Assembly (NCBI RefSeq): GCF_003095395.1
Contig: NZ_QEIJ01000001.1
Span: 620,001-684,000, forward strand
DNA length: 64,000 nt
Direction of reading: 5' to 3'
From: Microbacterium sp. Gd 4-13
Lineage (GTDB): Bacteria; Actinomycetota; Actinomycetes; Actinomycetales; Microbacteriaceae
Shown here: positions 1 to 11,861 of the stretch, in pieces
Layout: every line of letters starts with the position of its first letter
Numbering within the stretch: the stretch's first letter is position 1
The notes under the pieces: generated by a model
Told to the model about the DNA's origin: nothing
Seen by the model: the letters and a program-made list of their open reading frames with translations, nothing else
Database searches by the model: none
Position numbers and translations under genes: made by a program

Positions 1-2769
1 ACCGTCACCTTCCCGCTCGTGGGCGCCAAGGCCGAAGCGCTCGGACTGACGGGCGTGCGTGCGCTCGCCTGGACGACCACGCCCTGGACCCTGCCGACGA
101 ACCTCGCGCTCGCTGTCGGCCCCGCCATCCGTTACGTCGTCGTCCCCGGCGGGCCGGCGGGCGCCGCCGACGTGCACCACACTCCCGATGGGCTCGCCGA
201 CGACGCGATCGAGGCCACCGCTCACCGCTACCTCCTGGCCGAAGACCTCCTGGGTGGCTACGCCAAGGATCTCGGGTACGAGTCGGCCGACGCCGCCCGC
301 GACGCCGTGCAGCAGACGGTCCTCGGCTCCGAGCTGGAGGGCGTCGCGTACGACCGTCTGTTCGACTACTACGCCGACGCCGACGAGTGGGGCACGCAGA
401 ACGCGTGGCGCATCCTCGTCGACGACTACGTCACGACCAGCGACGGCACCGGCATCGTGCACCAGGCGCCCGCCTACGGCGAGGACGACAAGCGGCTGGC
501 GGATGCTGCGGGCCTGCCCACCATCCTGTCGCTCGATGACGGCGGCCGGTTCCTCTCCGACGTGAGCGATGTGGCGGGAGAGCTCTGGCTCGACGCGAAC
601 ACCCCGCTCATCCGTATCCTGCGCCAGAACGGACGCCTGCTGCGCATGGCGAGCTACGAGCACTCGTACCCGCACTGCTGGCGATGCCGGAACCCCCTCA
701 TCTACAAGGCTGTCTCGAGCTGGTTCATCCGCGTCACCGACGTGAAGGAACGCATGATCTCGGGCAACGCCGAGATCACCTGGGTTCCCGAGAACGTCAA
801 GGAGGGCCAGTTCGGCAAGTGGATCGAGGGCGCCCGCGACTGGTCGATCAGCCGCAACCGTTACTGGGGCTCGCCGATCCCGGTGTGGAAGAGCGACGAC
901 CCGGAGTACCCGCGTCTGGACGTCTACGGTTCGCTGGCCGAGATGGAGGCCGACTTCGGTCGACTGCCGCGTAACACCGAGGGCGAGGTCGACCTGCACC
1001 GTCCGTTCATCGACGACCTCACCCGCCCGAACCCCGACGATCCGACGGGGCAGAGCGTGATGCGCCGCGTCGAGGACGTGCTCGACGTCTGGTTCGACTC
1101 CGGCTCGATGCCGTTCGCCCAGGTGCACTACCCGTTCGAGAACCACGACTGGTTCGAGCAGCACGCGCCCGCCGACTTCATCGTGGAGTACATCGGCCAG
1201 ACGCGGGGCTGGTTCTACGTCATGCACGTGCTGTCGACCGCGCTGTTCGACCGCCCGGCGTTCCGCGCTGTCTCGGCGCACGGGATCGTGCTCGGCAGCG
1301 ACGGTCAGAAGATGTCGAAATCGTTGCGCAACTATCCCGACGTGCGCGAGGTGTTCGACCGCGACGGATCCGATGCGATGCGCTGGTTCCTCATGTCGAG
1401 CTCGGTGCTGCGCGGTGGCAACCTCGTGGTCACCGAGGAGGGCATTCGAGCGGGCGTGCGCGAGTTCCTGCTTCCCCTGTGGAACACGTGGTACTTCTTC
1501 TCGACCTACGCCAACGCCGCGCGGGCTACCACCGGTCGGTCTGCGGGTGCGGAGTCGGGATACGACGCATCCTGGCGCACCGACTCGACCGACGTGCTGG
1601 ATCGTTACATCCTCGCCCTCACGGGTGATCTCGTGCGCGGCGTCGCCGCCGACCTCGACGGTCTCGACTCGACCACCGCCGCGGAGCGACTTCGCGACTT
1701 CGCCGAGGTGCTGACCAACTGGTACATCCGTCGCTCGCGCGACCGGTTCTGGGTCGGAGTGCGCGACGACGACGCGTCGTCGACGGAGGCGTTCGACACG
1801 CTCTACACCGTGCTCGAGACCCTCACGCGCGTCGCCGCCCCCCTCATCCCTCTCGTCTCCGAGCAGGTGTGGCAGGGGCTTACGGGTGGACGCAGCGTGC
1901 ACCTCACCGACTGGCCCGATGCCGACGCCTTCCCGACGTCGGCCGACATCCGAGTCGCGATGGACGCCGTTCGTGAGGTGTCGAGCGTCGCCAACGCGCT
2001 GCGCAAGCGCGAGGGCAAGCGCGTGCGGCTGCCGCTTCCCCGTCTCACGGTGGTCGTGGCGGATGCTGCCGCCCTCGGCCAGTTCGAAGACATCCTCCGT
2101 GACGAGCTCAACATCAAGTCGGTCGAACTGGTCGAACTCGTCGACGGGGCGTCGGCCTCGTACGGCATCTCGCATCGCCTGACGGTGAACGCACGCGTCC
2201 TGGGACCCCGTCTCGGAAAGCAGGTGCAGCAGGTCATCCAGGCCGCGCGCGCCGGAGACTGGTCGGAGACCGATGGCGTCGTCGTCGCGGGTGGCGTGGA
2301 ACTGCAGACCGGAGAGTACGAGCTGGTGGTCGAGACGTCCGGTCGCCCCGACGGTGAAGCGCTCGCCGTGCTCGCCGGTGGCGGGTTCGTGCTCCTCGAC
2401 ACGACGACCGACGACGCGCTCGAGGCGGAGGGTCTCGCGCGCGACGTCGTCCGCGCGGTGCAGGACACCCGCAAGGCGGCAGGATTCGACGTGAGCGATC
2501 GCATCCGGTTGATGCTGAGCTTCAGCGACGAGGATGACGCAGCGGCGGTATCGGCCGCGTTCGACATCGCGGACGTCGCCGGGGAGACCCTCGCCCGAGA
2601 AGCCGCGATCGTCGGATCCGACGGCGCGACCACCCTGTCGAGGGGTACGCTGCGCGGCACGCCGTCGGAGACGCCCGAACACCAGGCCGAGTTCGCGAAG
2701 GGCACCTTCGCCAACGCCGGCGCATTCACCGTCTCGGTGACCCGTTTGAACGAGGAGAGTGGCGAATGA
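1..2769 (+). CDS. ileS: Isoleucyl-tRNA synthetase (5'-truncated by window edge)
   Basis: Cytoplasmic class I aminoacyl-tRNA synthetase that charges tRNA-Ile. The frame is open from base 1, so the N-terminal part with the HIGH motif lies outside the window. Visible are part of the CP1 editing domain, the tryptophan-rich catalytic core ([30 protein letters not shown]) and the KMSKS loop encoded at 1309-1323. The anticodon-binding helical domain follows ([13 protein letters not shown]) with a long C-terminal extension. There is no C-terminal zinc-binding CxxC pair as in E. coli, which fits the actinobacterial/eukaryote-like IleRS type. Its stop overlaps the folC start as ATGA, so the two are probably translationally coupled. 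Confidence 0.96.
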   Translation, partial: TVTFPLVGAKAEALGLTGVRALAWTTTPWTLPTNLALAVGPAIRYVVVPGGPAGAADVHHTPDGLADDAIEATAHRYLLAEDLLGGYAKDLGYESADAARDAVQQTVLGSELEGVAYDRLFDYYADADEWGTQNAWRILVDDYVTTSDGTGIVHQAPAYGEDDKRLADAAGLPTILSLDDGGRFLSDVSDVAGELWLDANTPLIRILRQNGRLLRMASYEHSYPHCWRCRNPLIYKAVSSWFIRVTDVKERMISGNAEITWVPENVKEGQFGKWIEGARDWSISRNRYWGSPIPVWKSDDPEYPRLDVYGSLAEMEADFGRLPRNTEGEVDLHRPFIDDLTRPNPDDPTGQSVMRRVEDVLDVWFDSGSMPFAQVHYPFENHDWFEQHAPADFIVEYIGQTRGWFYVMHVLSTALFDRPAFRAVSAHGIVLGSDGQKMSKSLRNYPDVREVFDRDGSDAMRWFLMSSSVLRGGNLVVTEEGIRAGVREFLLPLWNTWYFFSTYANAARATTGRSAGAESGYDASWRTDSTDVLDRYILALTGDLVRGVAADLDGLDSTTAAERLRDFAEVLTNWYIRRSRDRFWVGVRDDDASSTEAFDTLYTVLETLTRVAAPLIPLVSEQVWQGLTGGRSVHLTDWPDADAFPTSADIRVAMDAVREVSSVANALRKREGKRVRLPLPRLTVVVADAAALGQFEDILRDELNIKSVELVELVDGASASYGISHRLTVNARVLGPRLGKQVQQVIQAARAGDWSETDGVVVAGGVELQTGEYELVVETSGRPDGEALAVLAGGGFVLLDTTTDDALEAEGLARDVVRAVQDTRKAAGFDVSDRIRLMLSFSDEDDAAAVSAAFDIADVAGETLAREAAIVGSDGATTLSRGTLRGTPSETPEHQAEFAKGTFANAGAFTVSVTRLNEESGE

Positions 2770-4106
2770 GCGACCGCGACCGCGCCGATGCCGTGTATGC
2801 GGCCCTGCTGACGCGGCAGGGCGAGCAGTGGGTCCAGCCCCGCATCGAGCGGACGCGGCGGGTGCTGGAGATGCTCGCAGACCCCCAGCGCACCTACCGG
2901 GTGATCCACGTTACGGGGACGAACGGCAAGACCTCGACCAGCCGCATGATCGAGAGTCTCGTCAGGTCGACCGGGCTGCGCACCGGTCTGTTCACGAGCC
3001 CGCATCTCGTGCGCTTCACCGAGCGGATCATGATCGATGGCGAGCCCGTCTCCGACGCGGCCGTCGCCGATGCGTGGGATGAGATCGCACCGTTCGTCGA
3101 GCTCGTCGACGCCGAGCTGGCCGCGGCGGGCGACGCCGCACTCACCTTCTTCGAGCTCTTGACGGTTCTCGGCTTCGTCGTCTTCGCCGATGCGCCGGTG
3201 GACGTCCTCGTGCTCGAGGTCGGCATGGGCGGTGCCTGGGACTCGACCAACACGGCCGATGGAGACGTCGCCGTGTTCGCCCCGATCGCGCTCGACCACG
3301 CCGACCGCCTCGGCTCCTCCATCCGCGAGATCGCGACCGTCAAGGCGGGGATCGTCAAGGACGGTGCGGCTGTGGTCTCCGCCCGCCAGGAACCCGAGGC
3401 GGCAGCCGTGCTGCGCGCCGCTGCTGCTGCCCGCGGGGCCACGATCGCCTTCGAGGGCGAGGAGTTCGGCCTCTCGTCCCAGCGGCTCGCGGTCGGTGGA
3501 CAGCTCATCTCGGTGCGCGGTCTGTCCGGCACCTTCGATGAGCAGTACCTCCCGCTCTACGGCTTCCATCAGGGCGCGAACGCCGCTCTCGCGATCGCCG
3601 CCGTCGAGTCGCTCTTCGGAAGCATCGGCGCCGAGGTCGTCACCGACGGACTCGCCCAGGCGACATCGCCGGGGCGCCTGCAGCTCGTCGGATCGCACCC
3701 CATCGTCGTCGCGGACGCCGCCCACAACCCGCACGGCGCGCGGGCGCTCGTCGCGGGCCTGCGCGAGACGTTCGACGTCGACGAGTGGGGCGTCGTGGTC
3801 GGCGTGCTCGGAGACAAGGACGCCGCCGGCATCGTGGATGCGCTGGCGCCGGTGGCGGCGCGCGTGTTCGCGACAGCCCCGGAATCTGAACGCGCCAGCG
3901 ACCCCGACCTCGTGGCCGACCTCGCCGAGGCTCGCGGCGCGACGGTCTCGGTGCACCCGGGGCTCGACGACGCGGCGGAGGCCGCACGCGAGTGGGCCGC
4001 AGCATCCGATCGCCGGGCCGTGGTCATCGCCGGTTCCGTCGTGCTGGCCGGCGAGGCGCTGCGCCTCTCCGAAGCAGAGGACTGGAAGAACGGGTGGCAG
4101 GAATGA
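2766..4106 (+). CDS. folC: Bifunctional folylpolyglutamate synthase/dihydrofolate synthase
   Basis: A 446-residue Mur-ligase-family enzyme that adds glutamate to dihydropteroate and to folates using ATP. The N-terminal P-loop is [14 protein letters not shown] (about residues 49-62), and the family signature [14 protein letters not shown] and DAAHNPHGA are present. The length is typical. The ATG overlaps the ileS stop by 4 bp, and its own stop overlaps the next gene by 4 bp. The ileS-folC-DUF4233-ndk order is a conserved actinobacterial cluster and implies one transcript. Confidence 0.95.
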   Translation: MSDRDRADAVYAALLTRQGEQWVQPRIERTRRVLEMLADPQRTYRVIHVTGTNGKTSTSRMIESLVRSTGLRTGLFTSPHLVRFTERIMIDGEPVSDAAVADAWDEIAPFVELVDAELAAAGDAALTFFELLTVLGFVVFADAPVDVLVLEVGMGGAWDSTNTADGDVAVFAPIALDHADRLGSSIREIATVKAGIVKDGAAVVSARQEPEAAAVLRAAAAARGATIAFEGEEFGLSSQRLAVGGQLISVRGLSGTFDEQYLPLYGFHQGANAALAIAAVESLFGSIGAEVVTDGLAQATSPGRLQLVGSHPIVVADAAHNPHGARALVAGLRETFDVDEWGVVVGVLGDKDAAGIVDALAPVAARVFATAPESERASDPDLVADLAEARGATVSVHPGLDDAAEAAREWAAASDRRAVVIAGSVVLAGEALRLSEAEDWKNGWQE

Positions 4107-4510
4107 GCCCCCGCGAGCGCACGCCGCGGGTGCGGCGTCAGCGCGGCGCGCAGGAGTCGCTCGGTTCGGTCGTGCTCGGCTTCGAGTCGATCGTGGTCTT
4201 CCTCGGCGGCCTCGTCGTCTTCGGACTGCAGGTGCTGCCCGGCGGCATCGAACCGTGGTGGGGGATCGTCGGCGGGGTTGTGCTGGCCCTGTTGATGGTC
4301 ATCACGTCGGGGTTCCTCCGCCACCGGTGGGCGATCGTCGCGGGATGGGGGCTGCAGGTCGTCCTCGCCCTCGGCGGATTCCTCGTACCGGCGCTTCTTC
4401 TCGTCGCTCTCATTTTCGGCGGCATGTGGGCGTATGCGACGATCAAGGGGGCGTCCCTCGACCGCCGAAACGCCGCACTGGCCGATCCCCGCACACCGAA
4501 CGGAAACTGA
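4103..4510 (+). CDS. DUF4233 family membrane protein
   Basis: A 135-residue protein with about four hydrophobic segments after a basic N-terminus ([14 protein letters not shown]). It matches the small actinobacterial membrane protein of unknown function that sits between folC and ndk. I take the ATG overlapping the folC stop (ATGA, 4103-4106) rather than an upstream in-frame codon inside folC, because overlap-coupled starts are the rule in this operon. Function is unknown; its position suggests co-expression with folate and nucleotide metabolism. Confidence 0.85.
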   Translation: MSPRERTPRVRRQRGAQESLGSVVLGFESIVVFLGGLVVFGLQVLPGGIEPWWGIVGGVVLALLMVITSGFLRHRWAIVAGWGLQVVLALGGFLVPALLLVALIFGGMWAYATIKGASLDRRNAALADPRTPNGN

Positions 4511-4513
4511 CTC

Positions 4514-4927
4514 ATGGCGACCGAAGAGACCCTTGTACTCGTGAAGCCCGACGGCGTGGCCCGCGGCCTCACCGGCGCGATCCTCGCCCGCATCGAAGCG
4601 AAGGGGTACGCCCTCGTCGACATCCGGCTCGTCGAGCCCGAGCGCGCGACCCTGGAACAGCACTACGCAGAGCACGAGGGCAAGCCGTTCTACGAGCCGC
4701 TGCTCGAGTTCATGCTCTCCGGCCCGTCGGTCGCTATCCGACTCGCCGGCAACCGTGTGATCGAGGGCTTCCGCTCGCTCGCGGGCACCACCGACCCCAC
4801 GACCGCGGCGCCCGGCACAATCCGCGGTGATTTCGGGCGCGACTGGGGCCTGGCCGTGCAGCAGAACCTCGTGCACGGCAGCGACAGCCCCGAGTCGGCG
4901 GCGCGCGAGCTCGCTATCTGGTTCTGA
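4514..4927 (+). CDS. ndk: Nucleoside diphosphate kinase
   Basis: A 137-residue cytoplasmic enzyme that moves the gamma-phosphate of ATP onto NDPs through a phosphohistidine. The start ETLVLVKPDGVARGL and the active-site stretch NLVHGSDSPESA, with the catalytic His, are both present. It begins 3 nt after the DUF4233 stop and is the last gene of the ileS-folC operon. A small hairpin at 4924-4940 overlaps its stop codon. Confidence 0.97.
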   Translation: MATEETLVLVKPDGVARGLTGAILARIEAKGYALVDIRLVEPERATLEQHYAEHEGKPFYEPLLEFMLSGPSVAIRLAGNRVIEGFRSLAGTTDPTTAAPGTIRGDFGRDWGLAVQQNLVHGSDSPESAARELAIWF

Positions 4928-4940
4928 CCCGACGGGTCAG
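4924..4940. terminator. Short palindrome spanning both convergent stop codons
   Basis: CTGACCC-GAC-GGGTCAG is a perfect 7-bp stem with a 3-nt loop. It contains the ndk stop (TGA 4925-4927) and the reverse-strand stop of the VKOR gene (4937-4939). It has no T-tract on either side, so it is only a weak terminator candidate. Confidence 0.4.
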
Positions 4941-5542
4941 ACGAGAGATCCGATCACGTCCAGCCGCAGCTGCGCGACGATCGCGATGATCGCGTAGCTG
5001 CCGACGGCGAGGAGCGGCATCCACCCCATGGTGGCGGCCGCTCCTCGACGCACCCCTGCGGGCACGGGCACGATGCCCGTCCGCAAGACGTGGAGCAGCA
5101 CGACGTAGAAGGTCGGGATGGTCACGGACCACGTCACCATGCACCACGGGCAGAGCGTGCCGATGACGAAGATGCTCTGCACGATCAGCCACACCACGAA
5201 CGCGAACGCCCCGGCGGTCCCGAGGGTGAAGATCCACCAGAACCATCGAGCGAACCGCGCGCCGGCCAGGATCGCCACCCCGACGAACAACGGCGCCATC
5301 CAGCCGGCGAGACCGATGATCGGGTTCGGGAATCCGAGCACGCTTCCCTGCGCGGAGACGAGGTTCTTGCCGCATTGGATGAGCGGGTTGAAATCGCACG
5401 AGGCGGTGGCGTCGGGGTCGGCCAGGAGGTGCAGGCGCTCCATCGTGAGGGAGAAGGCGGCCCACCACCCGACCACCCCCGCGATGATCAGCCAGACCGC
5501 CATCACGGTCGGACGGTGCGGGGATGCTGCCGGTGCGCTCAT
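4937..5542 (-). CDS. Vitamin K epoxide reductase family membrane protein
   Basis: A 201-residue membrane protein of the VKOR family, which reoxidises periplasmic or exported disulfide-forming proteins and passes electrons to quinone. Four to five transmembrane segments are visible. The redox residues are present: a first cysteine pair in CDFNPLIQCGKN and the CxxC in GTLCPWCMV. I start at the ATG at 5542 (MSAPAASPH) because a CATAAT -10 box ends 7 nt before it, implying a leaderless mRNA. A longer in-frame start at 5614 would place that box inside the gene. Confidence 0.88.
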   Translation of the reverse strand: MSAPAASPHRPTVMAVWLIIAGVVGWWAAFSLTMERLHLLADPDATASCDFNPLIQCGKNLVSAQGSVLGFPNPIIGLAGWMAPLFVGVAILAGARFARWFWWIFTLGTAGAFAFVVWLIVQSIFVIGTLCPWCMVTWSVTIPTFYVVLLHVLRTGIVPVPAGVRRGAAATMGWMPLLAVGSYAIIAIVAQLRLDVIGSLV

Positions 5543-5549
5543 GGCTCGG

Positions 5550-5555
5550 ATTATG
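5550..5555 (-). promoter_or_regulatory. -10 box (CATAAT) of the VKOR gene, leaderless
   Basis: CATAAT on the reverse strand ends 7 nt before the ATG at 5542, so transcription would begin at or next to the start codon. Confidence 0.45.
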
Positions 5556-5631
5556 GCACCCGTACCTCTGGTCCGGCTCGGCGATGAACCGACTCTCGAA
5601 GCGTTGGTCTGCATTACCGGCGGGGGAGTGC

Positions 5632-5637
5632 GATAAT
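5632..5637 (+). promoter_or_regulatory. Candidate -10 box (GATAAT) of rne
   Basis: GATAAT lies about 180 nt upstream of the rne start and is the best -10 match in the interval. No convincing -35 is seen. It implies a long rne 5' leader. Confidence 0.4.
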
Positions 5638-5819
5638 GGTCGGTGATGCCCGCGGCCGCGCCGCACCGGCATCACGACAGACTTCGGGCGATGGACGCCC
5701 TTGCAGTTAGAGCCTCGGGCCGGCTGCAGACCAAATGAGTTCGCGGCCCCGCCGGGTGTGGCGCCGCACGAGATTTCGTCGGACGATGCGCGGTGTCGTC
5801 CGCAAGGAGCACCCCCGTG

Positions 5820-8294
5820 ATGGCCGATGAGACCGAGAACCGCAACGACACCCCCGCGAGCGATGTGCCGCAGGACGCCCCCGAGCAGCTGACGACGATC
5901 GCCGACATGGAGGCCGTGCTCGACGCGGTCGAGGCGACCGAGGGTGACCGCAGTGCGATCCCCGCAGCCGACGCGTCTGGGCCCGATGCCGTCGCGTCGG
6001 ATGCCGCCCCGGAACCCGGCGCGGCCGATGAGCCCGCCGCCGAGGAGAAGACCCCCGCGGTCGAGGCCGCCGAGGCGCCGGTCGCGGATGCCGCCGGTGC
6101 CGACGAGCAGTCCTCGGTCGGCTCGAGCGCGGACGCTCCCGCGCCGGAGCAGGTGCCGGTCGAAGAGGCTCCCGCGCAGGAGCCGGCCCCCGAGGAGTCG
6201 GCCCCCGAAGAGCCGGCCGAGCTGACGGCCGTCGCTCTCGGCCTGCTGCCCGAGGTGTTCGTCTCGGCCGTCAGCACCCAGTTGCACTTCTACGCCCCAC
6301 CCGTCGTCGCTCTTTCGCCGCGTGCGGAGGAATTCGACGAGCCCGACGAGGCTCCTGCAGCCGGAACCTCGGCACGTCGACGCAATCGCCGTCGCGGCGA
6401 GAGCGGTGGCAGCGAGGATCGCGCGGAGTCCGCGCCTGCGGCACCCCGCCAGCGCGCGGTGGAGTACGTCACCGAACCGCAGCGCATCAAGGGGTCCACG
6501 CGCCTCGAGGCGAAGAAGCAGCGTCGCCGCGACGGTCGCGAGGCCGGTCGTCGCCGCCCGGTGGTGACCGAGGCCGAGTTCCTCGCCCGTCGCGAGGCCG
6601 TCGACCGCGAGATGATCGTCCGCTCGAAGAACGGCCGTGTGCAGATCGCCGTGCTCGAGGACCACGTGCTCGTCGAGCACTACGTCGCCCGCAACCAGGA
6701 CGCCTCGCTCATCGGCAACGTCTATCTCGGCCGCGTGCAGAACGTGCTGCCGAGCATGGAGGCCGCGTTCGTCGATATCGGTCGCGGTCGCAACGCCGTG
6801 CTGTACTCGGGCGAGGTCGACTGGGACGCCGTGGAGACGGGCAACCAGCCGCGCCGGATCGAGCTCGCGCTGAAGTCGGGCGACAAGGTGCTCGTCCAGG
6901 TCACGAAAGACCCGGTGGGGCACAAGGGCGCCCGTTTGACGAGCCAGATCTCGCTCCCCGGGCGGTACCTCGTCTACGTGCCCGGCGGCGCGATGAACGG
7001 CATCTCGCGCAAGCTTCCCGACACCGAGCGCGCGCGCCTGAAGAAGATCCTGAAAGAGGTCCTCCCCGAATCGTCGGGCGTCATCGTGCGCACCGCGGCC
7101 GAGGGGGCCACCGAGGACCAGCTGACGCGCGACGTGCAGCGACTCACCAGCCAGTGGGAGCACGTGAGCCGCCAGATCGAGACGATCCAGGCACCGGCAC
7201 TGCTGCACTCCGAGCCCGACCTCCTCGTCAAGATCGTGCGCGACGTCTTCAACGAGGACTTCACGAAGATGCTCATCCAGGGCGAGGATGCACATCAGAC
7301 GATCACGAGCTACCTCGCGAGCGTCGCACCCGACCTGCTCGACCGCGTCGAATCGTACGAGGCCGACCGTGACCCGTTCGACGAGTTCCGCGTCACCGAG
7401 CAGATCGAAAAGGCTCTCGACCGCAAGGTGTGGCTGCCCTCGGGCGGCTCGCTCGTCATCGACCGCACCGAGGCGATGACCGTGGTCGACGTCAACACCG
7501 GCAAGTTCGTCGGTTCCGGCGGAAACCTCGAAGAGACCGTCACCAAGAACAACCTGGAAGCGGCCGAAGAGATCGTCCGCCAGCTGCGATTGCGAGACAT
7601 CGGCGGAATCATCGTCGTCGACTTCATCGACATGGTGCTCGAGTCCAACCGAGACCTCGTCCTGCGCCGTCTGGTCGAGTGCCTCAGCCGTGACCGGACC
7701 AAGCATCAGGTCGCCGAGGTCACCTCGCTCGGACTCGTGCAGATGACCAGGAAGAAGCTCGGCCTGGGGCTTCTGGAAACCTTCAGCGAGGCGTGCGAGG
7801 TCTGCGCCGGTCGCGGCGTCGTCGTGCACCACGACCCGGTGGTGAAGCACCGCTCCAACGGAGGCGGATCGTCGTCGAACAACGGTTCGTCCAACCGGCG
7901 CTCGCGCGGTTCCGGCAACGGGGGCGGCAACACGAGCAATGGCGGCAACAGCGCCACGGGCGGAACCCACGTCATCACCGAAGGCGTGAAGTCGGCCCTG
8001 GCGCAGATCGCGGCGTCGACCATCCAGCCCAACGGCGAGGAGGAAGCCCCCGCGATCGAACCGGTCGTCGTGGAAGCTCCCGTCGCGGAGGCGGAGCCGG
8101 TCAAGCGCCCGCGCAAGAAGCGCACCGACGCCGCATCGAAGAACCCGCGCACCGAGAAGGACGTCCTGCTCGATTCGGTGCTGAGCGCGCTTCCCGAGCC
8201 CAAGGCGCCCGGCCAGGGTCGCTCGCGCCGCCGTGTGACGACGGCGGCTCTGAGTGGCACTCCGGTGCAGGCCGGACCGACCGAAGAGGGCTGA
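5820..8294 (+). CDS. rne: Ribonuclease E/G
   Basis: An 824-residue endoribonuclease that cuts single-stranded A/U-rich RNA for mRNA decay and rRNA/tRNA maturation. There is a long acidic Ala/Glu/Pro-rich N-terminal extension (about residues 1-150), then a basic arginine-rich stretch. An S1 RNA-binding domain follows from about residue 295 (IGNVYLGRVQNVLPSMEAAF). The catalytic Mg-binding aspartates are D557 (VVDVNTGKF) and D601 (IIVVDFIDM). The zinc-link is CEVCAGRG near residue 660. The C-terminal tail is disordered and Ser/Gly/Asn-rich. AAGGAG at 5804-5809 serves either GTG 5817 or ATG 5820. It heads the rne-rplU-rpmA-obg cluster. Confidence 0.93.
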   Translation: MADETENRNDTPASDVPQDAPEQLTTIADMEAVLDAVEATEGDRSAIPAADASGPDAVASDAAPEPGAADEPAAEEKTPAVEAAEAPVADAAGADEQSSVGSSADAPAPEQVPVEEAPAQEPAPEESAPEEPAELTAVALGLLPEVFVSAVSTQLHFYAPPVVALSPRAEEFDEPDEAPAAGTSARRRNRRRGESGGSEDRAESAPAAPRQRAVEYVTEPQRIKGSTRLEAKKQRRRDGREAGRRRPVVTEAEFLARREAVDREMIVRSKNGRVQIAVLEDHVLVEHYVARNQDASLIGNVYLGRVQNVLPSMEAAFVDIGRGRNAVLYSGEVDWDAVETGNQPRRIELALKSGDKVLVQVTKDPVGHKGARLTSQISLPGRYLVYVPGGAMNGISRKLPDTERARLKKILKEVLPESSGVIVRTAAEGATEDQLTRDVQRLTSQWEHVSRQIETIQAPALLHSEPDLLVKIVRDVFNEDFTKMLIQGEDAHQTITSYLASVAPDLLDRVESYEADRDPFDEFRVTEQIEKALDRKVWLPSGGSLVIDRTEAMTVVDVNTGKFVGSGGNLEETVTKNNLEAAEEIVRQLRLRDIGGIIVVDFIDMVLESNRDLVLRRLVECLSRDRTKHQVAEVTSLGLVQMTRKKLGLGLLETFSEACEVCAGRGVVVHHDPVVKHRSNGGGSSSNNGSSNRRSRGSGNGGGNTSNGGNSATGGTHVITEGVKSALAQIAASTIQPNGEEEAPAIEPVVVEAPVAEAEPVKRPRKKRTDAASKNPRTEKDVLLDSVLSALPEPKAPGQGRSRRRVTTAALSGTPVQAGPTEEG

Positions 8295-8300
8295 GTGCTC

Positions 8301-8576
8301 TCAGCGGATGCTGCGCCGCTCCCGAGCGGTCACACGCAGTCCTGACGCGATCAGACGCCGAACGAGTTCACGACCTTCGACATGGGTGGCACCCGCGGCG
8401 ACGAGCCGCGGGTGCGCCTCGTCGGGGACGTCGTAGTGGTCGAGGTCGAACGCCCGCCGCGGGATGCCGTTCGCGCGGGCAAAGGCGTGGAGTTCGGCCA
8501 GGTCGGAATCGCTGACCAGGTGCGCCCACAGCCGTCCGTGTGCCGGCCACAGGGGGTTGTCGATCAGGATCGTCAC
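8301..8576 (-). CDS. DUF4031 domain protein
   Basis: A 91-residue protein matching the small DUF4031 family (start MTILIDNPLWPAHGR; core FDLDHYDVPDEAHPRLVAAGA). No function is established for this family. It is inserted on the opposite strand between rne and rplU and ends 6 bp from the rne stop. The GTG start at 8576 sits 6 nt after a TAGGAT box, which suggests a leaderless transcript. Confidence 0.8.
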   Translation of the reverse strand: MTILIDNPLWPAHGRLWAHLVSDSDLAELHAFARANGIPRRAFDLDHYDVPDEAHPRLVAAGATHVEGRELVRRLIASGLRVTARERRSIR

Positions 8577-8582
8577 GTCGAG

Positions 8583-8588
8583 ATCCTA
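8583..8588 (-). promoter_or_regulatory. -10 box (TAGGAT) of the DUF4031 gene, leaderless
   Basis: TAGGAT on the reverse strand ends exactly 6 nt before the GTG start at 8576. Confidence 0.45.
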
Positions 8589-8619
8589 TGCGGGCACCGC
8601 GACACGCGGCTCCGAGCTT

Positions 8620-8648
8620 TTGCCAGGGGAGTCGGCATCGGGTAGCAT
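8620..8648 (+). promoter_or_regulatory. rplU-rpmA-obg promoter
   Basis: TTGCCA (8620-8625) and TAGCAT (8643-8648) are separated by 17 bp, a good housekeeping-sigma match. This leaves a leader of about 145 nt before rplU, long enough for autoregulation by ribosomal protein. No known leader fold was recognised. Confidence 0.55.
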
Positions 8649-8799
8649 TTCCCTTTGGTGCGTTCGTGTCACGTGCCCGGCAGCGGCGGTCTGAGAAGGA
8701 CGCCGGCCCGGATGACGCGGTCGACGCGGACGACTCGCACCAAGACTTCCGTCATCAGACAAACCGGAGCCTCGTGCTCCCGAACGAAACAGGTATGAA

Positions 8800-9108
8800 G
8801 TGGTTTACGCAGTAGTGCGGGCCGGTGGCCGGCAGGAGAAGGTAGAGGTCGGCACGATCGTCGTTCTCGATCGCCTCGCGGCCAAGGTAGGCGACAACGT
8901 GCAGCTTCCTGCCGTGCTCCTCGTCGACGGCGACGCCGTCACGACCGACGCAGAGAAGCTCGCGAGCGTCTCGGTGACCGCCGAGGTGCTCGGTGAGCTG
9001 CGCGGACCGAAGATCGTCATCCAGAAGTTCAAGAACAAGACCGGCTACAAGAAGCGCCAGGGGCACCGTCAGGACCTCACGCGCGTCAAGGTCACCGGCA
9101 TCAAGTAA
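8800..9108 (+). CDS. rplU: 50S ribosomal protein L21
   Basis: A 102-residue large-subunit protein bound to 23S rRNA. The N-terminal [16 protein letters not shown] and the C-terminal [18 protein letters not shown] are family hallmarks. It starts at GTG 8800. The rplU-rpmA-obg order is nearly universal in bacteria, and rpmA follows after 18 nt. Confidence 0.97.
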   Translation: MVYAVVRAGGRQEKVEVGTIVVLDRLAAKVGDNVQLPAVLLVDGDAVTTDAEKLASVSVTAEVLGELRGPKIVIQKFKNKTGYKKRQGHRQDLTRVKVTGIK

Positions 9109-9126
9109 AGCCAGGGAGACGCAGAG

Positions 9127-9384
9127 ATGGCACATAAAAAGGGCGCAAGCTCCACCCGTAACGGTCGTGACTCCAACGCTCAGCGCCTCGGCGTGAAGCG
9201 CTTCGGCGGCCAGGTCGTCGGCGCCGGCGAGATCATCGTCCGCCAGCGCGGCACGCACTTCCACCCCGGCGCCAACGTGGGCCGTGGCAAGGACGACACC
9301 CTCTTCGCCCTTTCGGCCGGTGCTGTCGAGTTCGGCCAGAAGGGCGGCCGCAAGGTCGTCAACATCGTCGCGGGCGCGGAGTAA
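9127..9384 (+). CDS. rpmA: 50S ribosomal protein L27
   Basis: An 85-residue protein whose N-terminal tail ([20 protein letters not shown]) reaches the peptidyl-transferase centre. It has no N-terminal cleavage extension of the Firmicutes type. It is cotranscribed with rplU and followed by a strong hairpin before obg. Confidence 0.97.
   Translation: MAHKKGASSTRNGRDSNAQRLGVKRFGGQVVGAGEIIVRQRGTHFHPGANVGRGKDDTLFALSAGAVEFGQKGGRKVVNIVAGAE

Positions 9385-11860
<2,476 letters not shown>

Positions 11861-11861
<1 letters not shown>

Noticed and set aside
1803..3956. 717-codon reverse ORF opposite ileS/folC
   Set aside because: Antisense shadow; both sense genes are unmistakable.
8658..8798. 46-codon GTG ORF in the rplU leader ending 1 nt before rplU, after TAGCAT
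   Set aside because: Matches the upstream-ORF pattern by position, but the 9-nt gap and Arg/Thr-rich composition make chance likely; noted only.
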